From an uncultured Bacteroidales bacterium (GTDB lineage: Bacteria; Bacteroidota; Bacteroidia; Bacteroidales; P3): DNA of 27,785 nucleotides. The position numbers were made by a program, and so were the translations under genes. Below are positions 15,334-24,003 of this stretch, piece by piece. The stretch's first letter is position 1, and the number at the start of each line of letters is the position of its first letter. Location: positions 1 to 27,785 of the forward strand of contig CALGCG010000094.1 of the NCBI GenBank assembly GCA_937884485.1, written 5' to 3'. A model generated the notes under the pieces. It ran no database searches and had not been told where the DNA came from. It was given only the letters and a program-made list of their open reading frames with translations.

Positions 15334-15366
15334 TAAAAAAAGCACCATTCCGTAGAATGATGCTTT
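15334..15366 (-). terminator. Terminator after the T9SS protein gene
   Basis: On the minus strand a 12-position stem (15355-15366 with 15339-15350, one wobble pair) and a 4-base loop are followed by a run of T (15335-15341). It lies 21 bp after the stop of the large secreted protein and just upstream of the dnaG promoter. Confidence 0.8.
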
Positions 15367-15387
15367 AAATGTTGAATTACAAAGGGG

Positions 15388-18300
15388 TTAGTGTATCACT
15401 TCAACAGCGCCGTTATGCTCGATGTTTCCGTTGTACCCACGCGCGGAGAAGCGATAGAAGTAAGTACCATCGGGCAGGTCGGCGGGATCCCAGAAGTCTG
15501 ACTCACTGGATATATTCTCTCTATGGAACACCCGTGCACCCCACTGGTTGTAGACATCGAGAGAGTTGATGGGATAGGCCAATCCTTCAACAAGATTCTG
15601 GATGAAGAAGACATCATTGATGCCATCGCCATTGGGTGTCACAACATTCGGGAATTGCAGGAAATCATTGATGACAAGGACATTATTTGCAGCGGTGTCG
15701 GCACACAAAATAACATTTCCCGAGGGAGCATGATTCCTCGTGCGTGCCACCAGGCGAACATTGTAGTTGCCCGAAACATTCTCGTTATACTGAGAGTAGT
15801 CGAAGGTGGCGTTATGAGTGGTGAGCGTCTGGAAAGAGAGCGGATTGTCGCGGTCATACTGCATCTGCCAGTAATATTCAGTACTGGGGGTTTGAGGAGT
15901 TGTCGTGTTGTTGTAAGTAACAATGGGGTTGAGTACCGACGGATAGACGGGATTCCATGTGAAAGAGGCTTTCGGTTTGGGATAAACCGCTATACCTCCC
16001 TCGGATATGATGGAGTCTATACACCCCTCATCAGACATGGCATAGTATTTCAAAGTGTAGGTACCCTCGGCATAGGTATGGGTCGGGCTCTCCAGCTCGG
16101 ACGTCACGCCGTCGCCAAAGACCCACAAATGGCGCGCTGCATCGACGCTCTGGTTCTCAAATGTGATTGTCATAGGATCGCAGCCCTCAAACGAGAATGG
16201 CACGGGAGAGAAGTTGGGCAAAGGCTGTTTGCGGACCGAAACCACAATAGTGTCTCGATTGGAACACGAGTGTTGCAGCGTTCCATCCTCCATAATCTTG
16301 TTTTCCACATTGGCCACATAGATTATATCGCCATGAACATCGTCATGAGAATCTATCATCGGTGTGTTTTCGCCAAAAGGAGACCAAGTGTAGAAATAGT
16401 TCTGCGTTTCAGTATGACGGTCAGTAGCATCGAGGGTGACATGGTCGACACCACATACAGCCGTGTCGTTACCCAGGCGGGGTTCGGGCGTCCAGTAGGA
16501 CGTGATGCGGGTGTTGGTATCCCACACACAGCCGAATTCATCATAGACATGGACATCTATGGGGAATGTTCCCGCGGTATCGGGAGAAGAGATATAGGAC
16601 ACCACAGGAGTCTCTCTTTTCACCACAAGTCCACGATAGTGGCCAAGGTCGAAATCATGATACTGAGGAGCAGGATTAGGAACCCACACCAAAGAGTCGA
16701 TGCCGACAGTATACTTGCAGTCCTCATCCTGTGTAACACCACAGATATCCATGGACCAATTGAAAATCCAGCCATTATCAATGGAGAATTTGTCATGAAC
16801 CCTGATTTTCCATGTTCCATTCAACGGGCATCCAATCAGCTCGCTGAAATCGGTATATGGAATATAGTAATCAAGTTTGTCGGCATGGTTGCTAGGATGC
16901 TTCGTTGTGCCGCTCACAGTATACGTCTGGCCACCACCCACCTGGAAATAGGCAGGCTCCGGCCCCACAACAACATTTGAATACTGGTCCGTAAAACAAT
17001 TGCCTGCGGTGATATAGGGGTTGTTCGTTCCAGTGCGAATCGGACGACCGACAACTGCATCAGCACGTTCTCCGGTCACCAGGACATAATCTCCATTGCG
17101 CGAGAAGCAATAGTCCAATCCCATGCCGAAAGGATTACGCAATGTGTCACAACCATTGTCAGAAGAACCATTGTCTACGGCATAACCAAGATGGGTTCCA
17201 CCTCCTCCATGACCGGCACCACCGGGCTCATTTGCATCACGTGGATCCGTATCCCTGATACCATACCACAGGAATGCCTGCTGGCCGGTAGGACAAATGA
17301 TAGACACCGTGACGTCACCAATATAGGAATGCTCCATATTCAGACAAATGGAACACACATCGCCTGCACGCGTGATTTTTTTGCTGGCAGGGAATTCCGT
17401 GAAAGTAACAGGAGCCTCATACCATCCCGGAGGGCAGCCATCAGGCAGGAACGTACGAATTTCATTGATTTTCGAAACCGTTTCGTTCGATTCCACCTCC
17501 CTAAGCGTCAGCGTGGCATTTTCACCGCTATAACCCATATTTACCGCCAGGGAAGTATTATTGCATATATCGGCCAAGGTAAAAATAGTCTTAATAGGGT
17601 TGACCGAGGTACGCACCCTGACCGAAGAGTAGGTCTGCGATTTGCAACCATAGGCATCGGTAAGGGTAAGCACCATGTCATAGCATCCTGTCTTCTGGTA
17701 GTCGGCATAGTTTATTTCCGTCATACCCATGCCCTTCAGGGTATCTCCTTCGTTAGCCATGTCCCATACGAACATTGTTGTGGCGTCGGAAGGGGTATAA
17801 TAGCCATGCTCAAAACTATACACACCATGGCCACGGAAAATAACCCCATCGCCTACACAGAGGTGGGCCCCGACAAAGAAGTTGGTGTCAACATAAGACA
17901 CCCCCAGGGTGTCGCCATTGGAGTTAATGTTCCATGTGGTATCATAAACTGGCACATTGCGGATATTGGCAGTGTCATAAATCTGCCCGTTGCGCGTACG
18001 ATAGAATGCGGTTTCAATCACCGGCTCCACTTTTTCACAAGGGGTACCGCAGTTACCACTCAGCGAGAAACCTGTTCCTCCCTGCGATGCATTGCTGGCG
18101 CAAACGAATCGGATGGTGAGCGTTCCCGACGTATTGGTAGGCGACACATAGATTTCCTGTCCTTCGTAATGTCCCGTGCAGTTGTTGATTTTAGCACGAA
18201 TAGGGCTGGACGTTGACGGGCCGTCATAAATGAACAGCGTGTCATGGCAATCGATGTCCAATTCCGACAGCTTGAGGAAAAAGCGGTATGAACCACACGA

Positions 18301-18498
18301 GGAGGTAAGGGTGAGATAATGATCGCCTTGGGTATAGCGTCCTTCACCACCATTGTCAAGAACCGTTACTGCATTGGCAGTATCAAAAGCAATCGTTTGA
18401 CCATGCGACGCGTTATCCAAATTGACAACAGTCATCTGGGCATTTGCGGATGCCAATGACAGCGTTGCAAACATCAAAATAAGGAATATCTTTTTCAT
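15388..18498 (-). CDS. Large secreted protein with CUB, PKD and T9SS type B C-terminal domain
   Basis: This 1,036-aa protein has a classical signal peptide (MKKIFLILMFATLSLASANA). A CUB-like domain follows at about residues 45-150 (LTLTSSCGSYRFFLKLSELD ... LFIYDGPS). A region resembling a proprotein-convertase P domain spans about 385-585, opening with NMEHSYIGDVTVSII and ending GTWKIRVHDKFSIDNGWIFN. A PKD domain is centred near residue 795 (WVFGDGVTSELESPTHTYAE). The last 88 residues, from FPNVVTPNGDGINDVFF, are the gliding-motility-type (type B) C-terminal domain that directs export and surface attachment by the type IX secretion system. No catalytic domain is visible, so an adhesive or structural surface role is the best guess. 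It starts 3 bp after the preceding small secreted protein gene, so the two are co-translated or at least co-transcribed. A terminator follows. Confidence 0.88.
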   Translation of the reverse strand: MKKIFLILMFATLSLASANAQMTVVNLDNASHGQTIAFDTANAVTVLDNGGEGRYTQGDHYLTLTSSCGSYRFFLKLSELDIDCHDTLFIYDGPSTSSPIRAKINNCTGHYEGQEIYVSPTNTSGTLTIRFVCASNASQGGTGFSLSGNCGTPCEKVEPVIETAFYRTRNGQIYDTANIRNVPVYDTTWNINSNGDTLGVSYVDTNFFVGAHLCVGDGVIFRGHGVYSFEHGYYTPSDATTMFVWDMANEGDTLKGMGMTEINYADYQKTGCYDMVLTLTDAYGCKSQTYSSVRVRTSVNPIKTIFTLADICNNTSLAVNMGYSGENATLTLREVESNETVSKINEIRTFLPDGCPPGWYEAPVTFTEFPASKKITRAGDVCSICLNMEHSYIGDVTVSIICPTGQQAFLWYGIRDTDPRDANEPGGAGHGGGGTHLGYAVDNGSSDNGCDTLRNPFGMGLDYCFSRNGDYVLVTGERADAVVGRPIRTGTNNPYITAGNCFTDQYSNVVVGPEPAYFQVGGGQTYTVSGTTKHPSNHADKLDYYIPYTDFSELIGCPLNGTWKIRVHDKFSIDNGWIFNWSMDICGVTQDEDCKYTVGIDSLVWVPNPAPQYHDFDLGHYRGLVVKRETPVVSYISSPDTAGTFPIDVHVYDEFGCVWDTNTRITSYWTPEPRLGNDTAVCGVDHVTLDATDRHTETQNYFYTWSPFGENTPMIDSHDDVHGDIIYVANVENKIMEDGTLQHSCSNRDTIVVSVRKQPLPNFSPVPFSFEGCDPMTITFENQSVDAARHLWVFGDGVTSELESPTHTYAEGTYTLKYYAMSDEGCIDSIISEGGIAVYPKPKASFTWNPVYPSVLNPIVTYNNTTTPQTPSTEYYWQMQYDRDNPLSFQTLTTHNATFDYSQYNENVSGNYNVRLVARTRNHAPSGNVILCADTAANNVLVINDFLQFPNVVTPNGDGINDVFFIQNLVEGLAYPINSLDVYNQWGARVFHRENISSESDFWDPADLPDGTYFYRFSARGYNGNIEHNGAVEVIH

Positions 18499-18501
18499 AG
18501 C

Positions 18502-18966
18502 CTATCGATTTGATTCATTATTATAGATCTCCATAACTGCAATTGAGTCCATGTCGTCCGTTGAACGCAATACAAGATACGGATGCGTGGAATGGGGCGT
18601 TGCAAAACACAAGGTCTTGTCACCGTGAGGGTACCTGTACTGGAACTCCCTGAAGTTATACGCATAATAACTCAGCGTACCGAGGTCTACCACATAGTCG
18701 CTCGTCAGGGCATTGCCCGTCAAAGCATGCTTGACCTCGGTAATCTGGAACACATCGGCACCCGCAGGAACGGTATCCGACTCATAGAAAGCCGCCCTGG
18801 CAATGGCACACCGCATTTCGAACTTATGGGGCGCCACGGACTTGTAGTGCTCCATACGCGCAACGTCGTTGCCGAAATACGGCAACACAAGTGCGTCGCA
18901 GTCTTGTGCTTTAGCGCTCAAAACCATGAATAACATGGCTGCTATCAGTGCTATCTTTTTCATCAT
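18502..18966 (-). CDS. Small secreted protein of unknown function
   Basis: I do not recognise this 154-aa protein. It opens with a signal peptide (MMKKIALIAAMLFMVLSAKAQ). The mature part begins DCDALVLPYFGNDVARMEHY, contains two early Cys that might pair across strands, and ends with the hydrophilic NNESNR. The start is set by GGAGG placed 4 bases before ATG 18966 (or 7 before the directly following ATG 18963), so the longer upstream frame is not used. The next gene, the large T9SS protein, starts only 3 bp after its stop, which suggests that the two act together, for example as secreted partner and surface protein. It lies 88 bp after rnfE, where rnfA is normally found. Confidence 0.8.
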   Translation of the reverse strand: MMKKIALIAAMLFMVLSAKAQDCDALVLPYFGNDVARMEHYKSVAPHKFEMRCAIARAAFYESDTVPAGADVFQITEVKHALTGNALTSDYVVDLGTLSYYAYNFREFQYRYPHGDKTLCFATPHSTHPYLVLRSTDDMDSIAVMEIYNNESNR

Positions 18967-19054
18967 TTGTCCTCCATTTTTAAATTCAACATTTTTTTTC
19001 CTTCTACTATAAAGACTGCGAGGTGCCATTTTTGGCTCACACTTTTAACATTTG

Positions 19055-19654
19055 TTATGAATTTTTAACATTTCTGCGGCGCAATTTATTGATAAACGCC
19101 ATCAAAAAGCCCAGTGCCAAGAATCCTCCCGGAGGCAGAATCATCATCAGCATGCCGTCGGCGCCACCGATGAGACTATGGCCAAAGAAGCAACCCGTAC
19201 CGAGCAGTTCGCGCACGATGCCGAGCAGCGTCAGTGCCCAGGTGAAACCAAGGCCCATGAAGAGACCGTCGAGGGCCGAGTGACCGACGCCGTTCTTGGA
19301 AGCGAAAGCCTCGGCACGTCCCAGCACAATGCAGTTCACAACGATGAGCGAGATAAACAGGCCCAAACTGTCGTAGAGGCCAGGCAGGTAAGCCTTCATC
19401 ACCATTTCGACCACAGTGACAAACGAGGCAATGATAACGATAAAGGCCGGGATGCGCACCTTGTCGGGAATGACACTCTTCAGAAGCGAAATAACGATGT
19501 TGGACATCAGCAGCACGAAGGTCGTTGCCAAACCCATGCTCAAGCCGTTAACAGCCGACGTGGTGGTGGCCAGCGTGGGGCACATGCCCAGAATGAGCAC
19601 CCAAGTGGGGTTCTCTTTGATAAGACCGTTTTTGATAATATCTTTTGCGTTCAT
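19055..19654 (-). CDS. rnfE: Rnf complex membrane subunit E
   Basis: RnfE is one of the two homologous six-helix membrane subunits of the Rnf complex, which couples ferredoxin oxidation and NAD+ reduction to export of H+ or Na+. The 199-aa protein shows the family N-terminus GLIKENPTWVLILGMCPTLA, the central IVVNCIVLGRAEAFA stretch with its conserved Cys, and six hydrophobic segments. The conserved cysteines of RnfE and RnfA carry a shared iron-sulfur site in the membrane. The gene starts 12 bp after rnfG. The expected partner rnfA does not follow: the next gene encodes a small secreted protein. RnfA was considered for this call, but the N-terminal KENP motif identifies RnfE. Confidence 0.93.
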   Translation of the reverse strand: MNAKDIIKNGLIKENPTWVLILGMCPTLATTTSAVNGLSMGLATTFVLLMSNIVISLLKSVIPDKVRIPAFIVIIASFVTVVEMVMKAYLPGLYDSLGLFISLIVVNCIVLGRAEAFASKNGVGHSALDGLFMGLGFTWALTLLGIVRELLGTGCFFGHSLIGGADGMLMMILPPGGFLALGFLMAFINKLRRRNVKNS

Positions 19655-19666
19655 GATCGTACAGTT

Positions 19667-20230
19667 TTAGCGGTTGATATTGGAAAAAGTCTTAGCGGCA
19701 TCGTTGACGATGCTCAGGAAAGCGCGCGAGGTGATGGTGGAGCCCGTGATGGCGTCCACGTCGCCACCGTCCTTCTTCACTTTTATGTCGCCATCGGCAG
19801 GTTTGCGACCGATAACACTACCCTTGCCGTCTTTCTGGAACCAGGCATCAGCCTTGGCTCCCAGACCGGGAGTCTCATGAGTCTCAAGAATCTGATAGCC
19901 GGTGACCATGCCGTCAGCATCGAAACCAACCATCAACTGGAGATGACCGCCGAAGCCCTTGTCGTTGCCAGCCTCAATGGCGGCGCCGACCATATTGCCC
20001 TGCTCATCGTAGGCCACATGGCAGGTCTTCCCGTCCACCGTCTGGTCGTCGAGCTTGGCAAAAGCCGGCAGCACGGCGCTGATGGCATTCTCCACCTTGG
20101 CTTTCTGGGCGGCGGCAATGGGTTCTTGGGTAACAGAGTTCAAAGCTGCCAGAATGGCGGCGGCCACAAGGGCTATCGCCGTCAACGACAGGAGCATATT
20201 GACTAATGTGGATTGAGCTTTCTTTGCCAT
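19667..20230 (-). CDS. rnfG: Rnf complex subunit G, covalent-FMN protein
   Basis: RnfG is a membrane-anchored, mainly periplasmic subunit that carries FMN bound to a Thr. The 187-aa protein has one N-terminal membrane segment (about residues 10-31, LLSLTAIALVAAAILAALN). Near the C-terminus lies DAITGST, which fits the flavinylation motif Dxx(S/T)GAT with Ser in place of Ala and Thr165 as the likely FMN site. The segment ETHETPGLGAKAD is also typical of the NqrC/RnfG family. The gene lies 20 bp after rnfD and 12 bp before rnfE. A flavin transferase (ApbE) needed for attachment is not in the window. Confidence 0.93.
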   Translation of the reverse strand: MAKKAQSTLVNMLLSLTAIALVAAAILAALNSVTQEPIAAAQKAKVENAISAVLPAFAKLDDQTVDGKTCHVAYDEQGNMVGAAIEAGNDKGFGGHLQLMVGFDADGMVTGYQILETHETPGLGAKADAWFQKDGKGSVIGRKPADGDIKVKKDGGDVDAITGSTITSRAFLSIVNDAAKTFSNINR

Positions 20231-20250
20231 AATTCTTCGTTTTTATAGGT

Positions 20251-21237
20251 TTAACAAGCAAAGCGTTGAGGTTTGCACCAACGGTTGATCAGCGGGGTGA
20301 CGCAGTTCATCAGCAGGATGGCGAAGCTGACACCCTCGGGATAGGCGCCCCACGTACGGATGATGATGGTCAGCAGACCACATCCCACGCCGAAAATCAG
20401 CTGGCCGCTCTTGGCCATGGGGGTCGTCACCATGTCGGTAGCCATGAAGCAGGCGCCAAGCATGATACCACCGGTGAGGATGGCAGTAAGCGGGTCGGGC
20501 ATATGATGCATAACACCATTGATTTCCATCATATGATCGGGCTGCAGCCACAGGATGAAGCTGAACAAGAAAGCCGTACCGATAAAAGCTACGGGAATGT
20601 GCCACGTGATGATCTTCTTCCACAGCAGGTAGCAAGCACCGATGAGGATGGCAATGGCGCTTACCTCGCCCAGCGAACCGCCGATGTGGCCCAGGAAAGC
20701 ATCCATGAAGGTGACGTTCTCGGGGAAACCGCCTTCTTTATAAATACCAAGGGGCGTGGCGCCGGTGGCCACGTCGAAGTTCATCGGGAAAATGCCGTCG
20801 ACGACAGGCCAGGTGGTCATCTGCACCGGGAAGGAGATGAGCAGGAAGATACGGCCCACAATGGCGGGGTTGAAGGGGTTCTTGCCCAGACCGCCGAAGG
20901 CCATCTTGGCAACACCGATGGCCACCAGGGCACCGATGACGACAATCCACATCATGTCCACCGTGGCGGGCACGTTGAAAGCCAACAGCAAACCCGTCAC
21001 CACAGCAGAGCCGTCGCTCACAGTGGTGGGCACCTTCATGATATACTTCTCAATCAGCCACTGGAACAGCACACAGCTGGCCACCGAGATAAGGCTCACC
21101 AGCAGCGCGTTGATGCCAAAGTAGGCTATGGCCACCAGCAGCGCAGGCACCAGGGCCATATTGACGCGCCACATGATTTTCTTTGTCGACTCGTCGCTGT
21201 GCACATGGGGCGAGCCCGATATATTTAATAGATTCAT
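20251..21237 (-). CDS. rnfD: Rnf complex membrane subunit D
   Basis: RnfD is the large polytopic subunit of the Rnf complex and belongs to the NqrB/RnfD family. The 328-aa protein begins with the typical ISGSPHVHSDESTKKIMW, has about eight to ten hydrophobic helices, and shows the family segments GLGKNPFNPAIVGR and GGIMLGACFMATD. The flavinylation motif DVATGAT is intact, with Thr161 as the likely FMN site. The gene is separated from rnfC by 81 bp, the largest gap in the cluster. That gap contains a small imperfect hairpin (21290-21309) directly after the rnfC stop and an AT-rich stretch, but no clear promoter, so read-through from rnfC is assumed. Confidence 0.94.
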   Translation of the reverse strand: MNLLNISGSPHVHSDESTKKIMWRVNMALVPALLVAIAYFGINALLVSLISVASCVLFQWLIEKYIMKVPTTVSDGSAVVTGLLLAFNVPATVDMMWIVVIGALVAIGVAKMAFGGLGKNPFNPAIVGRIFLLISFPVQMTTWPVVDGIFPMNFDVATGATPLGIYKEGGFPENVTFMDAFLGHIGGSLGEVSAIAILIGACYLLWKKIITWHIPVAFIGTAFLFSFILWLQPDHMMEINGVMHHMPDPLTAILTGGIMLGACFMATDMVTTPMAKSGQLIFGVGCGLLTIIIRTWGAYPEGVSFAILLMNCVTPLINRWCKPQRFAC

Positions 21238-21318
21238 ATAATATATAATATTATGTTCAACAATAATCGTTTTTTTTCTTTGGCCTGTGCCGCAACCTTC
21301 AGGCTGCGGAACGCCACA

Positions 21319-22647
21319 CTACTTCTTGGCGGCCATCATGGCACGGACCTTGTTCTTGCCAAGGCGTATCTCGTCGGTGAGCGGCTTGTTGGCCGGGCAA
21401 CTGAAGAAGCAGCATCCGCACTCGATGCAGTCGAGGATGTTGTGCTCCTTGGCCTCTTCGATACGGTTGTTCTTCACCAGCGACGAGAAGAGATACGGCT
21501 CCAGACCCATGGGGCATGCATGCATGCACTTGCCGCAACGGATGCAGGCCGTCTCGGGGTTGCGCCGCGCCTCGGCCTCGTCCATGACAAGCACGCTCGA
21601 GTTGCCCTTCACCGTCGGGGCGTCGAGGTTCACCACGGCCTTGCCCATCATCGTGCCGCCGCTGATGACCTTGCCCGTCGTGGCGGGCAGCTCGCCGATG
21701 GCGTGCTTGATGATGTCGTTATAGGTGGTGCCGATACGGACAACATAGTTATGCTGCGAAGGCAGCTTCTTGCCCGTGACGGTCAGGATATTCTCGATGA
21801 GGGGTTTGTTCTTCTGGATAGCCTCGTAGACCGAGAAGGAGGTGCCAAGGTTGCTCACCACGCAGCCCACGTCGATAGGAAGCTTACCGCTGGGCACCTT
21901 GCGGCCGGTGACGGCATTGATGAGCTGCTTCTCGGCGCCCTGCGGGTACTTCACCTTCAGGGGCTCGATGACGATGCCCTCAAACTGCTTGGCCGTCTCC
22001 TGCATCTTCTGGATGGCCAGGGGCTTGTTGCTCTCGATGCCGATGTAGGCATTGGGCACGCCCAGGGCTTTGCGCAGGATGCTCACGCCGATGCACACCT
22101 CTTCGGCATGCTCCATCATCACGCGGTAGTCGCTCGTCAGGTAGGGCTCGCACTCGGCGGCGTTGATGATAAGGTATTCAGCCTTCTTGCCCTCGGGGAT
22201 ACTGTATTTGATATGGGCAGGGAACGTGGCGCCGCCGAGGCCCACGATGCCCATCTCTTTCAGCTTGGCGACGATTTCCTTCGGCTCGAGCGTGCACTCG
22301 CGCTTGATGTCGGGGGTGTGGTCGATGGTCTCCAGCCATTCGTCGCCCTCCACGTTGATATAGACGGCGGGCTTGGCAAGGCCGAAGGCATCCTTGCAGG
22401 TATCAACCTTCAGCACCGTGCCACTGACGGGCGAATGGACATTGGCGCACATGAACGCCTGGGCCTCGCCGATGAGCTGGCCGACCTTCACCTTGTCGCC
22501 TTTCTGCACCACCGGCGTTGCCGGGGCGCCCAGGTGCTGGTTCATCAGCACCACCATCTGCTGCGGCACGGGCATCACTTCGATGGCGGCATCGTTGGAT
22601 ATCTTGTTTTCTTCGGGGTGGACACCACCCATTTTGAAAGTCTTCAT
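21319..22647 (-). CDS. rnfC: Rnf complex subunit C, NADH- and Fe-S-binding
   Basis: RnfC is the peripheral subunit at which NAD+ is reduced. From the ATG at 22647 the protein has 442 aa and opens MKTFKMGGVHPEENK, the usual start of Bacteroidetes RnfC. A TTG five codons upstream is possible but not needed. GLGGATFPAHIKY and the nearby NAAECEPYLTSDY belong to the NADH/FMN-binding fold shared with NuoF. The C-terminal part has two ferredoxin-like motifs, CIRCGKCMHACP and CIECGCCFFSCP, for two [4Fe-4S] clusters. There is little C-terminal extension beyond the clusters. It lies 36 bp downstream of rnfB, with an AT-rich interspersed repeat in the gap. Confidence 0.94.
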   Translation of the reverse strand: MKTFKMGGVHPEENKISNDAAIEVMPVPQQMVVLMNQHLGAPATPVVQKGDKVKVGQLIGEAQAFMCANVHSPVSGTVLKVDTCKDAFGLAKPAVYINVEGDEWLETIDHTPDIKRECTLEPKEIVAKLKEMGIVGLGGATFPAHIKYSIPEGKKAEYLIINAAECEPYLTSDYRVMMEHAEEVCIGVSILRKALGVPNAYIGIESNKPLAIQKMQETAKQFEGIVIEPLKVKYPQGAEKQLINAVTGRKVPSGKLPIDVGCVVSNLGTSFSVYEAIQKNKPLIENILTVTGKKLPSQHNYVVRIGTTYNDIIKHAIGELPATTGKVISGGTMMGKAVVNLDAPTVKGNSSVLVMDEAEARRNPETACIRCGKCMHACPMGLEPYLFSSLVKNNRIEEAKEHNILDCIECGCCFFSCPANKPLTDEIRLGKNKVRAMMAAKK

Positions 22648-22654
22648 CTTTTCG

Positions 22655-22684
22655 AATTGCAATTTGGGAATTGAAAATTGAAAT
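22655..22684 (-). repeat. AATTTTCAATT-type interspersed repeat between rnfB and rnfC
   Basis: On the minus strand this reads TTTCAATTTTCAATTCCC and AAATTGCAATT. It closely resembles a stretch inside hemW (25891-25920) that reads TTTTCAATTTTCAATTTCC. Such AT-only units look like a short interspersed repeat. It forms nearly the whole rnfB-rnfC gap. Confidence 0.5.
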
Positions 22685-23601
22685 TACTGGGCCTTCTGCG
22701 CTTCGGCAGCCACGGGCTGGGCCTTCGGGGCCTCGGGCACCGGGGCCTCGGCGGGCTTCGGAGCCTCGGGCTTCTTGGCCGGGGCCGGGAAGTTCACGTC
22801 GACGATGGCATGCGTCGGGCACTCCACAACGCACTTGCGGCAGGCGATGCACTTGGTGTAGTCGATGTACGAAACGTTGTCGGCGATGGTGATGGCCTCC
22901 ATGGGGCACACCTTGGCGCACTTGCCACAGCCGATGCAGGCATTGGCGCAGGTCTTCATGGCCTGGGCACCCTTCTCCTTGTTGACGCAGCCGACGTAGA
23001 CGCGGCGGTCCTTCTTGCCCTTGTTGCGCAGCTCGATGATGCGGCGGGGGCACGCTTTGGCGCAGGCGCCGCAAGCGGTGCACTTCGTCTCGTCGACCAC
23101 CGGCGTACCCGTGACGGGGTCCATGTGGATGGCGTCGAACTGGCAGGCGGCCACGCAGTCGCCACAGCCGAGGCAGCCGAAGGGACAGCCGCTCTCGCCC
23201 GTGTAGACGGTGTTCTGGAACGCACAGCTCTTCAGGCCGTCGTAGTTGGAACGGCGCTTCTCGCCGCAGTTGGCGGGATGGCAACGCACCACGGCCACTT
23301 GGGGTTCGCCCTGTTCCACGGCGCAGCCGAGCAACTGGGCTATCTTCTGCGCCACGGCATCGCCACCGGGAGCGCAACGCAGACCGTCGAGGTTGCCCTG
23401 GCTCACGCAGGCCTCGGCAAAAGCACGGCATCCGGCCTTGCCACAGCCACCGCAGTTGGCACCAGGCAGCACCTCGGCCACTTCGTCAATCAGTGGGTCT
23501 TCGACCACCTTGAATTTTTGGGCTACAAAGTAGAGCACCACGGCAAAGAAGGCGCCAATGACACCCAATACCAATACCGCAATCAAGATTTGTTGAGTCA
23601 T
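22684..23601 (-). CDS. rnfB: Rnf complex subunit B, multi-cluster ferredoxin
   Basis: RnfB accepts electrons from ferredoxin and passes them into the Rnf complex. The 305-aa protein has an N-terminal membrane anchor (residues ~5-27), then the Fe-S motif GANCGGCGKAGCRAF, and a C-terminal ferredoxin region with several four-Cys sets: CLGCGDCVAAC, CTACGACAKACP, CIGCGKCAKVCP and CIACRKCVVECP. This extended set matches the Bacteroidetes/Clostridia type. The last ~35 residues are a low-complexity Ala/Pro/Lys tail of unknown role. It is the first gene of rnfBCDGE and has a strong promoter 67-98 bp upstream, divergent from the universal stress protein promoter. Confidence 0.94.
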   Translation of the reverse strand: MTQQILIAVLVLGVIGAFFAVVLYFVAQKFKVVEDPLIDEVAEVLPGANCGGCGKAGCRAFAEACVSQGNLDGLRCAPGGDAVAQKIAQLLGCAVEQGEPQVAVVRCHPANCGEKRRSNYDGLKSCAFQNTVYTGESGCPFGCLGCGDCVAACQFDAIHMDPVTGTPVVDETKCTACGACAKACPRRIIELRNKGKKDRRVYVGCVNKEKGAQAMKTCANACIGCGKCAKVCPMEAITIADNVSYIDYTKCIACRKCVVECPTHAIVDVNFPAPAKKPEAPKPAEAPVPEAPKAQPVAAEAQKAQ

Positions 23602-23667
23602 GTTATTATTTTGTGTTTTAGGTTTTCAATCAGATTTTTCAACAATTTTTCAAATACTAAACGAGTG

Positions 23668-23699
23668 CAAAAATACATAAATTATATTAAACAGCCAAA
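23668..23699 (-). promoter_or_regulatory. Bacteroidetes-type promoter of the rnf operon
   Basis: On the minus strand TTTG (23696-23699) and TATTTTTG (23668-23675) are separated by exactly 20 bp, a full match to the -33/-7 consensus. The rnfB ATG at 23601 follows after a leader of about 60 bases. Confidence 0.8.
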
Positions 23700-23846
23700 T
23701 TTTTTTTTCCACACCCGTTGAAAAGCCTCCCGACCATCCTCCCTCCATCCCCCGCCCGACCCCTCTCCAAACCCCGGATTTCTTATCAAAAAACAATAAA
23801 TTTAACAAAAACACAACACGCTCATAATCAGTATCGTTATCGGACC

Positions 23847-23912
23847 ATCTTCTTCCCATCTTCTTACCCTCTTCTTCCCCTCCTCTTTCCCCCCTGCTCC
23901 AGGGTAGAAGAT
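23847..23912. repeat. Polypyrimidine 11-bp repeat with inverted partner
   Basis: ATCTTCTTCCC (23847-23857) is followed directly by ATCTTCTTACC and further CTCTTCTTCCCC-like units. GGGTAGAAGAT (23902-23912) can pair back with them. The same 11-bp unit occurs at 9774-9839 in a gap of similar character. The rest of the gap between the rnf promoter and 23945 shows no gene. Confidence 0.6.
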
Positions 23913-23944
23913 GGGAGGGCGGAGAGGGGTGGATGAAAAAAAAA

Positions 23945-23976
23945 TTTGGTGGATTCATTTTTTATTTGTAATTTTG
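23945..23976 (+). promoter_or_regulatory. Bacteroidetes-type promoter of the universal stress protein gene
   Basis: TTTG (23945-23948) and TAATTTTG (23969-23976) are exactly 20 bp apart. The ATG at 24004 follows after a short leader. Confidence 0.8.
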
Positions 23977-24003
23977 TATCGCCAAAATTAACAAAGACAG
24001 ACT

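Noticed and set aside
13877..15355. 492-aa + strand frame opposite dnaG
   Set aside because: Shadow of dnaG. No recognisable domain.
21253..22674. 473-aa + strand frame opposite rnfC
   Set aside because: Antisense shadow. His/Leu/Gly/Asp-rich composition without motifs, while rnfC is unmistakable.
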